A stretch of 30,235 nucleotides of DNA from Angelakisella sp. (GTDB lineage: Bacteria; Bacillota; Clostridia; Oscillospirales; Ruminococcaceae): assembly GCA_020025195.1 (NCBI GenBank), contig JAHHSN010000018.1:1-30235 (forward strand), in the 5' to 3' direction. Both the position numbers and the translations under genes were made by a program. Shown piece after piece: positions 1 to 7,293 of this stretch. How positions within the stretch are numbered: the stretch's first letter is position 1; the number at the start of each line of letters is the position of its first letter. Below the pieces are notes generated by a model, which was given only the letters and a program-made list of their open reading frames with translations, was not told where the DNA came from and did not search any database.

Positions 1-61
1 GGACGCCCCCAAAGGGGGCGTGCTGCCGCCGCCCTCGCCTTTTGGGAACGGCCTCCCAAAG

Positions 62-96
62 AAAAAATCCCCCCGCCGGGCGCCCGGCAGAGGGAA
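62..96 (-). terminator. Intrinsic terminator of the TtcA-like gene
   Basis: Read on the minus strand, a GC-rich stem built around the palindrome GCCGGGCGCCCGGC (75-88) extends through CCC/GGG pairs and is followed by ATTTTTTC at 68-61. It lies just after the stop at 101. A second strong hairpin, ACGCCCCC-AAA-GGGGGCGT, sits at 3-21 and may belong to a gene outside the window. Confidence 0.7.
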
Positions 97-100
97 CGGT

Positions 101-937
101 TCAGTAGTTTTCCAGGAAGCTGTGCAGGTCATCGCTGTCGTTCATGCGGTAGCCCACCGCCGTCGCGAGGTTGATATTGTGCATACTGCGGAAGATGCTG
201 ATGTCCACGTTCTTGTTTTTCTTTTTGAGCGCCGCGATCAGCTCCTTCATCTCTTTTCGGGCCGATTCCAGCTCCTCGGTCTCGGTCTTTTCGGTAAAGC
301 GGCAGGCACACCGCAGAAAGGAGAGCCCGTGGTGCTGTCCCCAACTGATGATATCCGCCTCCCGCACGAGATAGAGCGGGCGGATGAGCTCCATGCCGGG
401 GAAGTTGGTGCTTTTGAGCTTCGGCATCATGGTCTTGACCTCTGCGCCGTAGAGCATGCTCATGAGCGTCGTTTCGATGACGTCGTTGAAGTGGTGCCCC
501 AGCGCGATTTTGTTGCAGCCGAGGCTCTGGGCGGCGTTGTAGAGAAAGCCGCGGCGCATCCGGGCGCAGAGATAGCAGGGGGAGCCGCCCTCGGCACTGT
601 TCACAACGTCAAAAATGGTGGAATCGAAAATGCGGATGGGAAGCTCCAGCAGCCGGGCGTTCTCCTCGATTTTGGCGCGGTTTTCCGGCAGATAGCCGGG
701 GTCCATCACCAGATATTCCACCTCGAAGGGAAAGTCGCTGTATTTCTGGAGGTGCTGCATGCATTTCGCCAGCAGCATGCTGTCCTTGCCTCCGGAAATG
801 CAGACCGCGATGCGGTCGCCCTCCTGAATGAGGTCGTAGTCCTTGCAGCCGCCGACAAAGCGGTTCCAGATCAGCTTTTTGTATTTGGTGATGAGACTGC
901 GTTCCGCCTGCTGTCCCAGCGTGAGAGGTGCGCCCAT
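101..937 (-). CDS. ttcA: TtcA-family tRNA 2-thiocytidine synthase-like PP-loop ATPase
   Basis: Predicted cytoplasmic tRNA-thiolating enzyme that adenylates a tRNA cytidine and transfers sulfur. The 278-residue product has the PP-loop SGGKDS (residues 48-53), an LGHHFNDVIETT motif after it, and a CYLC pair plus a later CAC, matching the cysteines that hold the iron-sulfur cluster in TtcA/TtuA proteins. I chose the ATG at 937 because AAGGAAAGCAGGAAA lies just upstream; a TTG at 988 would add 17 residues but has no ribosome binding site and lies on the -10 box. It has its own promoter just after the upstream flavin reductase gene. Family membership is clear. The exact tRNA target is inferred, since Firmicutes carry several related PP-loop proteins. 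Confidence 0.85.
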   Translation of the reverse strand: MGAPLTLGQQAERSLITKYKKLIWNRFVGGCKDYDLIQEGDRIAVCISGGKDSMLLAKCMQHLQKYSDFPFEVEYLVMDPGYLPENRAKIEENARLLELPIRIFDSTIFDVVNSAEGGSPCYLCARMRRGFLYNAAQSLGCNKIALGHHFNDVIETTLMSMLYGAEVKTMMPKLKSTNFPGMELIRPLYLVREADIISWGQHHGLSFLRCACRFTEKTETEELESARKEMKELIAALKKKNKNVDISIFRSMHNINLATAVGYRMNDSDDLHSFLENY

Positions 938-987
938 AGGTGTTTCCTGCTTTCCTTGTGGAGTGGCCCCGCGAGAGGGGCAGGACA

Positions 988-1016
988 ATTATAGCAGAAA
1001 GAAAGGACGCTGTCAT
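988..1016 (-). promoter_or_regulatory. Sigma-A promoter of the TtcA-like gene
   Basis: On the minus strand, ATGACA (1016-1011), a 17 bp spacer and a perfect TATAAT (993-988) sit about 50 bp before the ATG at 937. The -35 overlaps the stop of the flavin reductase gene, so this gene can be transcribed separately. Confidence 0.65.
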
Positions 1017-1519
1017 TCCTTTTCATAAAACCGCAGGATCTCCCCGATGAAAAGGGTGTGGAGGCTCCCTTTTTTAAGGATTTCCGCGGCCGCTTCCGGC
1101 TCGGGGAAGCCCTCATAAAGAAGCGGCGCGCGGTAGAGCACCCGGCAGATCGCCGCCGCCCGCCCCTCCTCAAAGTAGGGGACGCCGTCCTCCCAGAGCG
1201 GGGTGAGCCCCGTTTCCTTTATCTTGTCATGCTCCCGCCCGGAAAGGCTCCCGCAGGTCCGGTAGACTGCCCGGTAAGCCTCCGGAAGTACCGTTACGGA
1301 AAAACGCCCCGACTCATCAATCAGCGCATGGGTATAGCGCTCGGGACGAAGATAAAGCGTGACCACCGGTTTCCCCAAAAGCACCCCAAAGCCGCCCCAG
1401 CTTGCGGTCATGGCGTTTGGCTTTTCCGGGGCGCCGGCCCCCACCAGAAGCCAGTCTTCCCCGATGACCCGAAAGGCAGATTCCCCAAATTCGCGGGGGG
1501 AACATTCCCTGTAACCCAT
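1013..1519 (-). CDS. Flavin reductase-like FMN-binding protein
   Basis: A 168-residue protein of the flavin reductase-like split-barrel family, which binds FMN and typically serves as a flavin reductase or oxidoreductase in the cytoplasm. The segment NAMTASWGGFG (about residues 35-45) is the conserved FMN-contacting motif of the family. It is followed by VTLYLRPERYTHALI and a FSVTVLP strand, both typical of the clostridial members. The ATG at 1519 has AAAAGGGGC upstream. It stands alone: the TtcA-like gene downstream has its own promoter and the lysis cassette upstream is divergent. No substrate can be named from sequence. Confidence 0.85.
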   Translation of the reverse strand: MGYRECSPREFGESAFRVIGEDWLLVGAGAPEKPNAMTASWGGFGVLLGKPVVTLYLRPERYTHALIDESGRFSVTVLPEAYRAVYRTCGSLSGREHDKIKETGLTPLWEDGVPYFEEGRAAAICRVLYRAPLLYEGFPEPEAAAEILKKGSLHTLFIGEILRFYEKE

Positions 1520-1710
1520 ACAAAAGCCCCTTTTCTTAAAAATAAAATCTCCCTAGCAGTCTATGCCGGGGAGCGGGGAGCTTATGCGGCAGGTGTAAAC
1601 TTTCTTTAACGGTTTGTGTGATTTTTAAGAGAGGACGGCCGAAACCGCTCTCCGCGCGCCGTTGGTGAGAGAGCCGAGGAGGCAAAAGCAAGGGAAAAGG
1701 AGGAAACAGC

Positions 1711-1767
1711 ATGAAGAAACTAAAGGGACAAGGAGAGGAGGACGCGGATGGCGGAATGGCTCATTGA
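1711..1767 (+). CDS. Possible 18-residue leader peptide of the lysis cassette
   Basis: A mini-ORF (MKKLKGQGEEDADGGMAH) starts 12 bases after a strong Shine-Dalgarno, AAAAGGAGG at 1695-1703. It overlaps the first 20 bases of the next gene in another frame. The start context GGAGGAAACAGCATGAAG is nearly repeated at the downstream holin-like gene (GGAGGGAAACAGCATGAAG, about 2012-2030). It could be a translated leader coupled to the next gene, or the remnant of a deleted gene start. There is no homology evidence, so this is a weak call resting on the ribosome binding site and overlap. Confidence 0.3.
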   Translation: MKKLKGQGEEDADGGMAH

Positions 1768-2044
1768 CGCGGCGGCGGTCATCACAGCGGGAACCACCGC
1801 CTTTTATCTCTGTCTCAAGCTGCACCGGGCGGTCTGCTTTATCGAGGCGATGGAGCGGCACCTCCGGGAAAATCATCTCAGCATTCTGCGTCTTACCATC
1901 ACTTCCCCCGAGATGCCCCTTTCGGAGCGCATCGCGGCGGGGGACGAATATATAAGGGAGGGCGGAAACGGCGCCGTGCGGTGCCTTTACGAGGCCCTCC
2001 TGGAGGAAAACGGAGGGAAACAGCATGAAGGAATCACTCATTAA
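1748..2044 (+). CDS. Small phage-type membrane protein of lysis cassette
   Basis: A 98-residue protein with one hydrophobic N-terminal segment (about residues 5-25), then a charged region containing HLRENHLSILRLTITS, a MPLSERIAAGDEYI stretch and a GGNGAV motif. As far as I can recall, the LRLTI...MPLxERIAAG...GGNGAV pattern recurs in small proteins beside holins in clostridial prophages; no function is established that I know of. GAGAGGAGGACGCGG precedes the ATG. The gene overlaps the next one by 20 bases, suggesting coupled translation. It is probably a holin accessory, antiholin or membrane-anchored lysis regulator; that role is inferred from position only. Confidence 0.65.
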   Translation: MAEWLIDAAAVITAGTTAFYLCLKLHRAVCFIEAMERHLRENHLSILRLTITSPEMPLSERIAAGDEYIREGGNGAVRCLYEALLEENGGKQHEGITH

Positions 2045-2222
2045 GCTCCTGAAGGTCAAATCCATCGTCACCCTCCTGGTGACGGCGGTGTTCTGCTTTC
2101 TCGCCGTGACCGGGCGGGTCACCGGGGAGCAGTTCATGACCATCTTCGCGACGGTCATCGCCTTTTATTACGGCACGCAGGCAGAAAAGCGGGAGCCCGA
2201 GCCGCCCGCGGAGGGCTTCTGA
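2025..2222 (+). CDS. Holin-like small membrane protein
   Basis: A 65-residue protein with two hydrophobic segments (about 13-30 and 38-50, the second containing FATVIAFYYG) and a charged C-terminal tail rich in Glu and Pro. Size, topology and position directly before an amidase fit a phage holin, which forms the membrane lesion that releases or activates the endolysin. GGAGGGAAACAGC precedes the ATG. The stop overlaps the start of the amidase gene (TGATG), so the two are translationally coupled. The holin call is inference from topology and context. Confidence 0.65.
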   Translation: MKESLIKLLKVKSIVTLLVTAVFCFLAVTGRVTGEQFMTIFATVIAFYYGTQAEKREPEPPAEGF

Positions 2223-2911
2223 TGGGGGGCTTTCTTTGCCCCGACCGCACCCGGGAGGAGGGCGGGCTCACCATCCACCAGAAGCTCATTCCGGATACGG
2301 CCCGCTGGAACCGGGATGTGAGAGAGGGGAGTATCCTTTACCGGAAGGGGACCCCCTACAAGGCCAACCGCCGGCTTTCCGGCGGGAGCGGCAGGGTCCG
2401 GGGGATCACCATCCACAACACCGGGCGCATTTCCGTCCCGGAGGGGACGACCCCCGCGGAGCAGTATACCCGCGCCACCTGGCCGAACTGCAACATGGGC
2501 TCGGTGCGGGTCCACTACTATGTGGACGACGTGTGCGCGTGGCAGAACCTGCGGGAGGACGAGGTGGGCTGGCACGCCGCCGACGGAAGCGGCCCCGGCA
2601 ATGAGACCACCCTCGCCGTGGAGATCATCATGGACGGCAGCGGCAGCCCGGAAGACCGCGCGGCGGAGGAAAACGGCGCCCGGCTCACGGCGCTCCTCCT
2701 CCGCCGCCACGGGCTCACCCTGCGGGAGGTGTACCAGCACCACACCTGGTATCCCCGCAAGAACTGTCCCGCCTACCTCCGCCCCCGGTGGGAGGAATTT
2801 ATGGGGGAGGTGCGCCGCTTCTATGAGGAAGACGCGCCCCCGAGCCCCCGCCCCGGGGAAACGCTTCGCCGCATCGCGGCAGAGCTCCTTAAACTGGCAG
2901 AATCCATTTAA
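2222..2911 (+). CDS. N-acetylmuramoyl-L-alanine amidase (Amidase_2 endolysin)
   Basis: A 229-residue zinc amidase that cleaves the bond between N-acetylmuramic acid and the stem peptide of peptidoglycan. The Amidase_2 fold spans about residues 58-190. Zinc ligands are H65 (ITIHNT), H174 and C182, and K180 in KNC matches the catalytic Lys of T7 lysozyme, with the same H-x7-C and K-x-C spacing. GWHAADGSG (117-125) is the usual active-site loop. A Pro-rich linker (about 205-212) leads to a short C-terminal helix. There is no signal peptide, as expected for a holin-dependent endolysin. It overlaps the holin-like gene by one base and is followed by a terminator. No other phage genes flank it. Confidence 0.9.
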   Translation: MGGFLCPDRTREEGGLTIHQKLIPDTARWNRDVREGSILYRKGTPYKANRRLSGGSGRVRGITIHNTGRISVPEGTTPAEQYTRATWPNCNMGSVRVHYYVDDVCAWQNLREDEVGWHAADGSGPGNETTLAVEIIMDGSGSPEDRAAEENGARLTALLLRRHGLTLREVYQHHTWYPRKNCPAYLRPRWEEFMGEVRRFYEEDAPPSPRPGETLRRIAAELLKLAESI

Positions 2912-2928
2912 CCTCTTTTATCATAAGC

Positions 2929-2970
2929 GAAAGCCCTCTCCGGCAGCGGGGAGGGCTTTCGGCTTGCTTT
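2929..2970 (+). terminator. Terminator of the lysis cassette
   Basis: GAAAGCCCTCTCC (2929-2941) pairs over 13 positions with GGGGAGGGCTTTC (2948-2960), with one G-T wobble. The following tract (GGCTTGCTTT) is only moderately T-rich. Confidence 0.7.
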
Positions 2971-3064
2971 ACTTTCACATAAAAGGCCACCGGCTTGGGC
3001 AGGGGAGAGCGAAGCGGGCGGCTGAAAGGGATTTTCGGCGCCGCAGGATCCGCGCCTTTAACTT

Positions 3065-3775
3065 TTAGAGCGGAATGACCGAGCGCCGGAGGAGCGCGCG
3101 GCGGGCCTTCCAGTCGGGCTGCACCGCGGTGACTACGGCATGGAAGGCGGGGGAGTGGTCCGCCACCACCAGATGGGCAAGCTCATGCACGATGATGTAT
3201 TCGAGACAGGCCTCCGGTGCGTGGAGGAGCCGGAGATTCAGGGAGATGGCGGCGGTTGCCGGCTGACAGCTTCCCCAGCGGGAGGTCATCCGCCGAAAGC
3301 GGAGGGTGGGATAAGGAATCTGATACTTTTCAAAGCGGGGAAACCACCGGTCCAGAAGAAGGGAGGCCTCGGCGGCGAATTTTTCCTTCCACCAGCCCTC
3401 AAAAAGCCGGCGGCAGAGGACTTCGTCGGCGGGGTCGGGGAGAAGGAGGAATAGCTCCTCTCCCAGAAGCCGGACGGCGGGCCGTTCCCCTTTTTGCAGC
3501 CGGAGGGTGAGCGTCCTGCCGAGATAGGGAACAGCGGCCCCCTCCGTGAGGGAAAGCGTTTCCCCGGGGCGGGTCTCCCGCAGGCGCTCCCGGCTTTGGA
3601 GAAGGCGGGGCAGGGCTTTTCGCAGGAAGGCTTCTACTGTCTCCCGGGGTACCCACGGGGCGGAGGAGACCGTAAAGCTCCCGTCCGGGCGGAGCCGGAG
3701 ATTGATGTTTTTGACCTTTTTCTTTTCCCAGTCGCAGGGAACCGTCTCCCCGTCCAGACGAATCAGCAGCTGCAT
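3065..3775 (-). CDS. YgjP-type zinc metallopeptidase (DUF45, M48-like)
   Basis: A 236-residue cytoplasmic protein of the YgjP/DUF45 group. It carries the metallopeptidase signature HELAH (197-201) with a downstream histidine in ADHSPAFH (205-212), and the family hallmark SRWGSC (165-170) before it. The N-terminal half is the usual beta-rich region of the family (DGSFTVSSAPWV). Its physiological substrate is not known. The ATG at 3775 follows AAAGGAGGCTCCGCC. It is monocistronic and divergent from the tRNA-Val gene, with its own promoter. Confidence 0.88.
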   Translation of the reverse strand: MQLLIRLDGETVPCDWEKKKVKNINLRLRPDGSFTVSSAPWVPRETVEAFLRKALPRLLQSRERLRETRPGETLSLTEGAAVPYLGRTLTLRLQKGERPAVRLLGEELFLLLPDPADEVLCRRLFEGWWKEKFAAEASLLLDRWFPRFEKYQIPYPTLRFRRMTSRWGSCQPATAAISLNLRLLHAPEACLEYIIVHELAHLVVADHSPAFHAVVTAVQPDWKARRALLRRSVIPL

Positions 3776-3800
3776 GGCGGAGCCTCCTTTCGTTCATTTT

Positions 3801-3829
3801 ATTATAGCGGCGGGGACCTTCCCGCGCAA
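3801..3829 (-). promoter_or_regulatory. Promoter of the YgjP-like gene
   Basis: On the minus strand: TTGCGC (3829-3824), 17 bp spacer, TATAAT (3806-3801), about 26 bp before the ATG. Confidence 0.5.
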
Positions 3830-3865
3830 GACGGAGCTCCATCCATAAAAAACTTGTTTTAGGGC

Positions 3866-3894
3866 TTGCCACCGTCTCCCAAAAGGTGTATAAT
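3866..3894 (+). promoter_or_regulatory. Sigma-A promoter of tRNA-Val
   Basis: TTGCCA (3866-3871), exactly 17 bp, then TATAAT (3889-3894). The predicted transcription start is about 3901, only a few bases before the mature tRNA 5' end at 3906. Confidence 0.8.
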
Positions 3895-3905
3895 GAAATC
3901 CTGTC

Positions 3906-3982
3906 GGGGGCGTAGCTCAGCTGGTCAGAGCGCCTGCTTCACACGCAGGAGGTCCACGGTTCGAGCCCGTGCGTTCCCACCA
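3906..3982 (+). tRNA. tRNA-Val (anticodon CAC)
   Basis: A complete 77-base cloverleaf with encoded CCA. The acceptor arm GGGGGCG (3906-3912) pairs with CGTTCCC (3972-3978, two G-T pairs). The anticodon stem CCTGC/GCAGG encloses loop TTCACAC, with anticodon CAC at 3940-3942. The T stem is CACGG/CCGTG around TTCGAGC, the discriminator is A3979 and CCA is 3980-3982. It decodes GUG. It has its own promoter and terminator. Confidence 0.97.
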
Positions 3983-3987
3983 TAGAA

Positions 3988-4028
3988 AAATCCCGGTACA
4001 CGTCTGGTGCGCCGGGATTTCTTTTTTT
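3988..4028 (+). terminator. Terminator after tRNA-Val
   Basis: AAATCCCGG (3988-3996) pairs with CCGGGATTT (4012-4020), followed by CTTTTTTT. Confidence 0.85.
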
Positions 4029-4063
4029 CATGGCTGCGGCGGCCCTCGCCCTTTCCGTTCCAT

Positions 4064-4094
4064 AGGAAAAGCCCGCCGGAAGGCGGGCCTTTTG
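4064..4094 (-). terminator. Terminator of cdd
   Basis: GCCCGCC (4071-4077) and GGCGGGC (4082-4088) form a hairpin flanked by A- and T-runs; on the minus strand it ends in TTTT just after the cdd stop. Confidence 0.7.
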
Positions 4095-4104
4095 GAATCC
4101 CATC

Positions 4105-4530
4105 TCAGGCTTCGTCATTCGGCACAAAGGAACGAAACGGATAGGGGCAGAGCTCCTTCAAGTTCGTCTCCAGAACGGAGCCGTCCCCGCCGACCAGGAA
4201 CACCGGCGCCCGAAGCTCCGGGTCGGCAAATTCCAGCAGGAACTGCCGGCATGCCCCGCAGGGAGCCGCGTCCCCGGCGGAGGCCCCGCCGAAGATGGCC
4301 ACGGCCGCGATGCGCCGTTCGCCGTCCGCCGCCATGGTGGTTGCCGCGTTGCGTTCGGCACAGATGGTGAGGCTGTAGCTTGCGTTTTCCACGTTGCAGC
4401 CGGTGTAAATCTTACCGCCCTCCCCAAGGATTGCCGCGCCCACCTTAAAATGAGAATAGGGCGCGTAGGCGTTCCGGGCGGCCTCTCGGGCCAGCCGGCA
4501 GAGCGTATCTTTGGTTGCGGCGTCGATCAT
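4105..4530 (-). CDS. cdd: Cytidine deaminase
   Basis: A homotetrameric-type cytidine deaminase of 141 residues that converts cytidine and deoxycytidine to uridine and deoxyuridine in pyrimidine salvage. The zinc site is complete: C57 and catalytic E59 in CAER, with C91 and C94 in PCGACRQ. The substrate segment FKVGAA and NVENASY is conserved. Length is typical of the small bacterial form. The ATG at 4530 follows GAGAGGAGACG. A TATAAT-like box lies at 4579-4574 on the minus strand but no good -35 is seen. It is monocistronic here and separate from deoC, which acts further down nucleoside catabolism. Confidence 0.96.
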   Translation of the reverse strand: MIDAATKDTLCRLAREAARNAYAPYSHFKVGAAILGEGGKIYTGCNVENASYSLTICAERNAATTMAADGERRIAAVAIFGGASAGDAAPCGACRQFLLEFADPELRAPVFLVGGDGSVLETNLKELCPYPFRSFVPNDEA

Positions 4531-4612
4531 AAGAACGTCTCCTCTCCATGATGAAATGATGTTTCTTTCTTAAATTATAGCAGGGCCATCCCCAAAAAGA
4601 TACCCCCGCTGT

Positions 4613-5002
4613 CTAGAATCCCGCCTGCCGCTCATTCAGATGCCGGCAAAAGAGCAGGATCGGCAGGGAAAGCAGGAGCCACAGCAGGGTGTAGAGCGGG
4701 CAGATCTGCCCCAGCAGATTAAAGGGCTCCGCACTGTAATCCCACACGGCCCATCCAAGGCAGAGATTCACGAGGCAGCCGGTCAGAAATTCATAGAGGG
4801 TGATGAGCCCCGCAGCCCAAAGCCCCTTTTTCCAGAGCGGCCCGCTGGAGCGGCGCTCCAGAAAATAGAGCGAAAGAAACACCACGCCGCCTAAGATCCC
4901 CATGCTCCAGTGGGTGCGCTTTCGCCAGAGCAGTTCAATGAGGCAGTAGCCGAAGCCCCCGAAAAGAAAAAGCCGCAGTGCCGATAAAATCTTGCGGAAC
5001 AT
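4613..5002 (-). CDS. Small CmpB-like (ABC_trans_CmpB / DUF1113) membrane protein
   Basis: A 129-residue integral membrane protein with about four hydrophobic segments (residues 5-25, 34-47, 60-77 and 95-120). The segment WDYSAEPFNLLGQICPLYTLLW is typical of the putative ABC-transporter type IV (CmpB) family found across Firmicutes. The biochemical role of that family is not established. No ATP-binding partner is adjacent, so transport is not supported here. Start ATG at 5002; GGAGGGG sits about ten bases upstream on the minus strand. Confidence 0.7.
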   Translation of the reverse strand: MFRKILSALRLFLFGGFGYCLIELLWRKRTHWSMGILGGVVFLSLYFLERRSSGPLWKKGLWAAGLITLYEFLTGCLVNLCLGWAVWDYSAEPFNLLGQICPLYTLLWLLLSLPILLFCRHLNERQAGF

Positions 5003-5156
5003 AAGAACCCCTCCTTCCTCTCAGTTTCATTTTTCCAAGAGTGGGGCCGGTTATGCAGGAACGGAAAAAAGTTTCTCCCGCGGAAGAAACAAAGATGGGG
5101 AAGCGCCCGGCCAGAGAACAGCAAAAAGCAAACACGCGGCGCCATGCCGGAAACCA

Positions 5157-5191
5157 TAAAAAGAAGCCGGACCCGGAGAGTTCGGCTTCTT
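5157..5191 (-). terminator. Terminator of the BlaI-M56 operon
   Basis: Minus-strand hairpin AAGAAGCCG (5191-5183) with CGGCTTCTT (5169-5161), running into TTTTTATGG. Confidence 0.75.
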
Positions 5192-5207
5192 ATCTTTTCG
5201 TCTTAAA

Positions 5208-7292
5208 TCAGGCTTCCTTCTGCTGGAAGCGGACCGAGGTGACCATGGTCAGGGGGTTATCTTCCTGCGGCGGGTCGGATTCTATACAGAGTTCTGCAAT
5301 ATGAAAGTGAATCTCCCATTTGCCGTCCGCCGTGGTGAGAATCAGCCGGTCGCCGTCCGTGCCGTTCTTAGGAAGGATGGTATACTCCGCCGCCGATTTT
5401 ACGGTTTCGGGGAGCACACAGCCCTCCGGGACGGGCTGGAAGTACAGCTCGCCGGCGCTGGGCTTTTCGGTATCCACCGTTCCCGCGTGGTAATCCGCAA
5501 GGGCTTTATCGACTGCCGCGAGAATATCCTCCTCCTCGGCGCCTGCGGGGAGCCGGACACCGCCGGTTCCCACTTCGATGCACTGCCATCTGTCATCCAT
5601 TTTTCGGAGGGCAAACTGCCGATAGGCGGTGAGCATCCCTTCCCACTTTCCGGTGCCCTTGCCGGTATTGCCTGCCCAGATGGCGGGGGAGTCAGAAAAT
5701 CGAGGGGTGAAGGCATAGGTAAAGCTTCCGACGACGGCGGTTTGGTCGGGGCTGATCTCCATGATTTCATAATCCACAAGATCATAAGAGAGAATCCCAT
5801 ATTCATTGAGCGGGGAGATCGTCATGAGATGACTGCCGTAGGAGCTCTTTACAAAGACTTCTGCCGCCTCCTGAGGGGTCTGGGGCCCCGTGAAGGCGAT
5901 GCGCCTTGGGTCAGCCTCCAGATTATCATATTCCTCAAGAACGAGCGAACCGAAGGGCACGGAAGGCTCCTCGATGGCTTTACCCTCCCAGCAGGTGACC
6001 TTGCCATCCTGCTCATACTGCACAAGGCTTTCTTCGCCTGCCCAGAAGGTCATGACCTGACCTTTGTTCGGGGTGGAGACCGTGAGCCGATATTCGGCAG
6101 CTTCGGGAGAGGGAGCTTCTGCCGGACTCCAGTGATATTTGTCCATCAGCAGGGTAAGAAACTCCGCCACAAGGGGGTCGGTGACGGTAAAGGAACGCTC
6201 GGAGTCGTCCTCTGCCATTTGAAGCGAAAAGCTTATGTCCTCCTTTTCCACAAAGAGGGCGGTCATGGCCGCCTGTGGGCTTTCAATGGGAGAAACGGAC
6301 CCCGGCTCCTTGGGACCGGTGAAGGTGCAGCCTACCGCCAGCAGGGCGGTCAGCAACACCAGCACGAGGGTGCAAAGGGAGGTCTTCGGTTTACTTGTGA
6401 TGCTCATGATTCTCTCCTTTATTTCATGGTGACTGCCGGTCATGGTGGTCGCGGCAATCAGGAGGTTCGTCCGCTTTTCACAGGTGAGACGGAGAAGCGT
6501 CCTCCCATAGGAGGCGCGTTCCTCCTCCCCCAGACGGCGGATGGTCGATTCGTCACAGGCAAGCTCGGCGTCACTGCGGGAGCAGAACGCAGCGGCCCAG
6601 ACGAGGGGATTATACCAGTGCAGGGCAAGCACGGCGCCCCGCAGCAGGGAAAAGATGTGGTCTCCATGGCGGAAATGGGTCAGTTCATGCGCCACGGCGT
6701 GGCGGCACAGCATCTTTTCCGCGGCCGCTTCCTCGGTGAGATAGACGGCGGGACGCAGGAGACCGAAGAGACAGGGGGTCTCCACTGCCGGGGAGTGGTA
6801 GACCGGGCGGGAAACACCCTCGATGGCAAGGGGCCTTCGGGTCTTTCGGAGCCGCCGCCACAGAATGAGGTTGGAGCCGAGGAACCAGCACCCGAGGAGC
6901 GCGGCACCGGAAATCCAAATTTCCCGGAAGGGGAATGCCTGAGGATCCACCGCGGAGGGATCCTCCGCGGGCTTCGGGTTCGGGGTGGGGGGCTTCGGAG
7001 TCAGGGCAATGGCGCCCTCGGGGAGCGGCTTTGCCGGGGAGGGTGCGGTCGGCTCCTCTTTTAACACAGGGGACGCGGGTGCGGTGACGCTGACGGCGGG
7101 GGGCAGCTCCCGGGGGAGCAGGTTGGTGACGCTGAGGAAGCTGTCCCCCAGAGAAAAGGGCAGCAGCAGACGGAGAAGTACCAGCCCCCAGAGCGCGTGT
7201 TGCAGGCGGGAGTCCAGACGCCCCCGAAGAAAGAACCGAATGAGCAGGACTCCCGCAATGAGCAGGGAGGAGGAGAGAATCCAGGCTAGCAT
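5208..7292 (-). CDS. M56-family (BlaR1/MecR1-like) membrane metallopeptidase sensor
   Basis: A 694-residue membrane protein predicted to sense an outside signal and trigger loss of the BlaI-type repressor encoded just upstream. N-terminal membrane helices (about 3-20 and 30-48) are followed by a Pro-rich loop (70-115), a further helix (125-145), then the M56 zinc site HELTH (202-206) with the downstream DAELACDE (241-248). A last hydrophobic segment (about 306-321) ends in LLAVGC, resembling a lipobox, and leads to a roughly 365-residue domain expected outside the cell. That domain shows no penicillin-binding SxxK, SxN or KTG pattern, so beta-lactam sensing is not supported. The ATG lies one base after the repressor stop, with AAGGAGG inside the repressor's 3' end, indicating tight coupling. 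The ligand is unknown. Confidence 0.85.
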   Translation of the reverse strand: MLAWILSSSLLIAGVLLIRFFLRGRLDSRLQHALWGLVLLRLLLPFSLGDSFLSVTNLLPRELPPAVSVTAPASPVLKEEPTAPSPAKPLPEGAIALTPKPPTPNPKPAEDPSAVDPQAFPFREIWISGAALLGCWFLGSNLILWRRLRKTRRPLAIEGVSRPVYHSPAVETPCLFGLLRPAVYLTEEAAAEKMLCRHAVAHELTHFRHGDHIFSLLRGAVLALHWYNPLVWAAAFCSRSDAELACDESTIRRLGEEERASYGRTLLRLTCEKRTNLLIAATTMTGSHHEIKERIMSITSKPKTSLCTLVLVLLTALLAVGCTFTGPKEPGSVSPIESPQAAMTALFVEKEDISFSLQMAEDDSERSFTVTDPLVAEFLTLLMDKYHWSPAEAPSPEAAEYRLTVSTPNKGQVMTFWAGEESLVQYEQDGKVTCWEGKAIEEPSVPFGSLVLEEYDNLEADPRRIAFTGPQTPQEAAEVFVKSSYGSHLMTISPLNEYGILSYDLVDYEIMEISPDQTAVVGSFTYAFTPRFSDSPAIWAGNTGKGTGKWEGMLTAYRQFALRKMDDRWQCIEVGTGGVRLPAGAEEEDILAAVDKALADYHAGTVDTEKPSAGELYFQPVPEGCVLPETVKSAAEYTILPKNGTDGDRLILTTADGKWEIHFHIAELCIESDPPQEDNPLTMVTSVRFQQKEA

Positions 7293-7293
7293 T

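Noticed and set aside
1520..3064. A complete prophage around the lysis genes
   Set aside because: No integrase, capsid, tail or repressor gene and no attachment repeats are visible; flanking genes are housekeeping.
5301..7064. A 587-codon open frame antisense to the M56 sensor
   Set aside because: Shadow of the real gene: no ribosome binding site and no recognisable motif, while the opposite strand has HELTH and DAELACDE.
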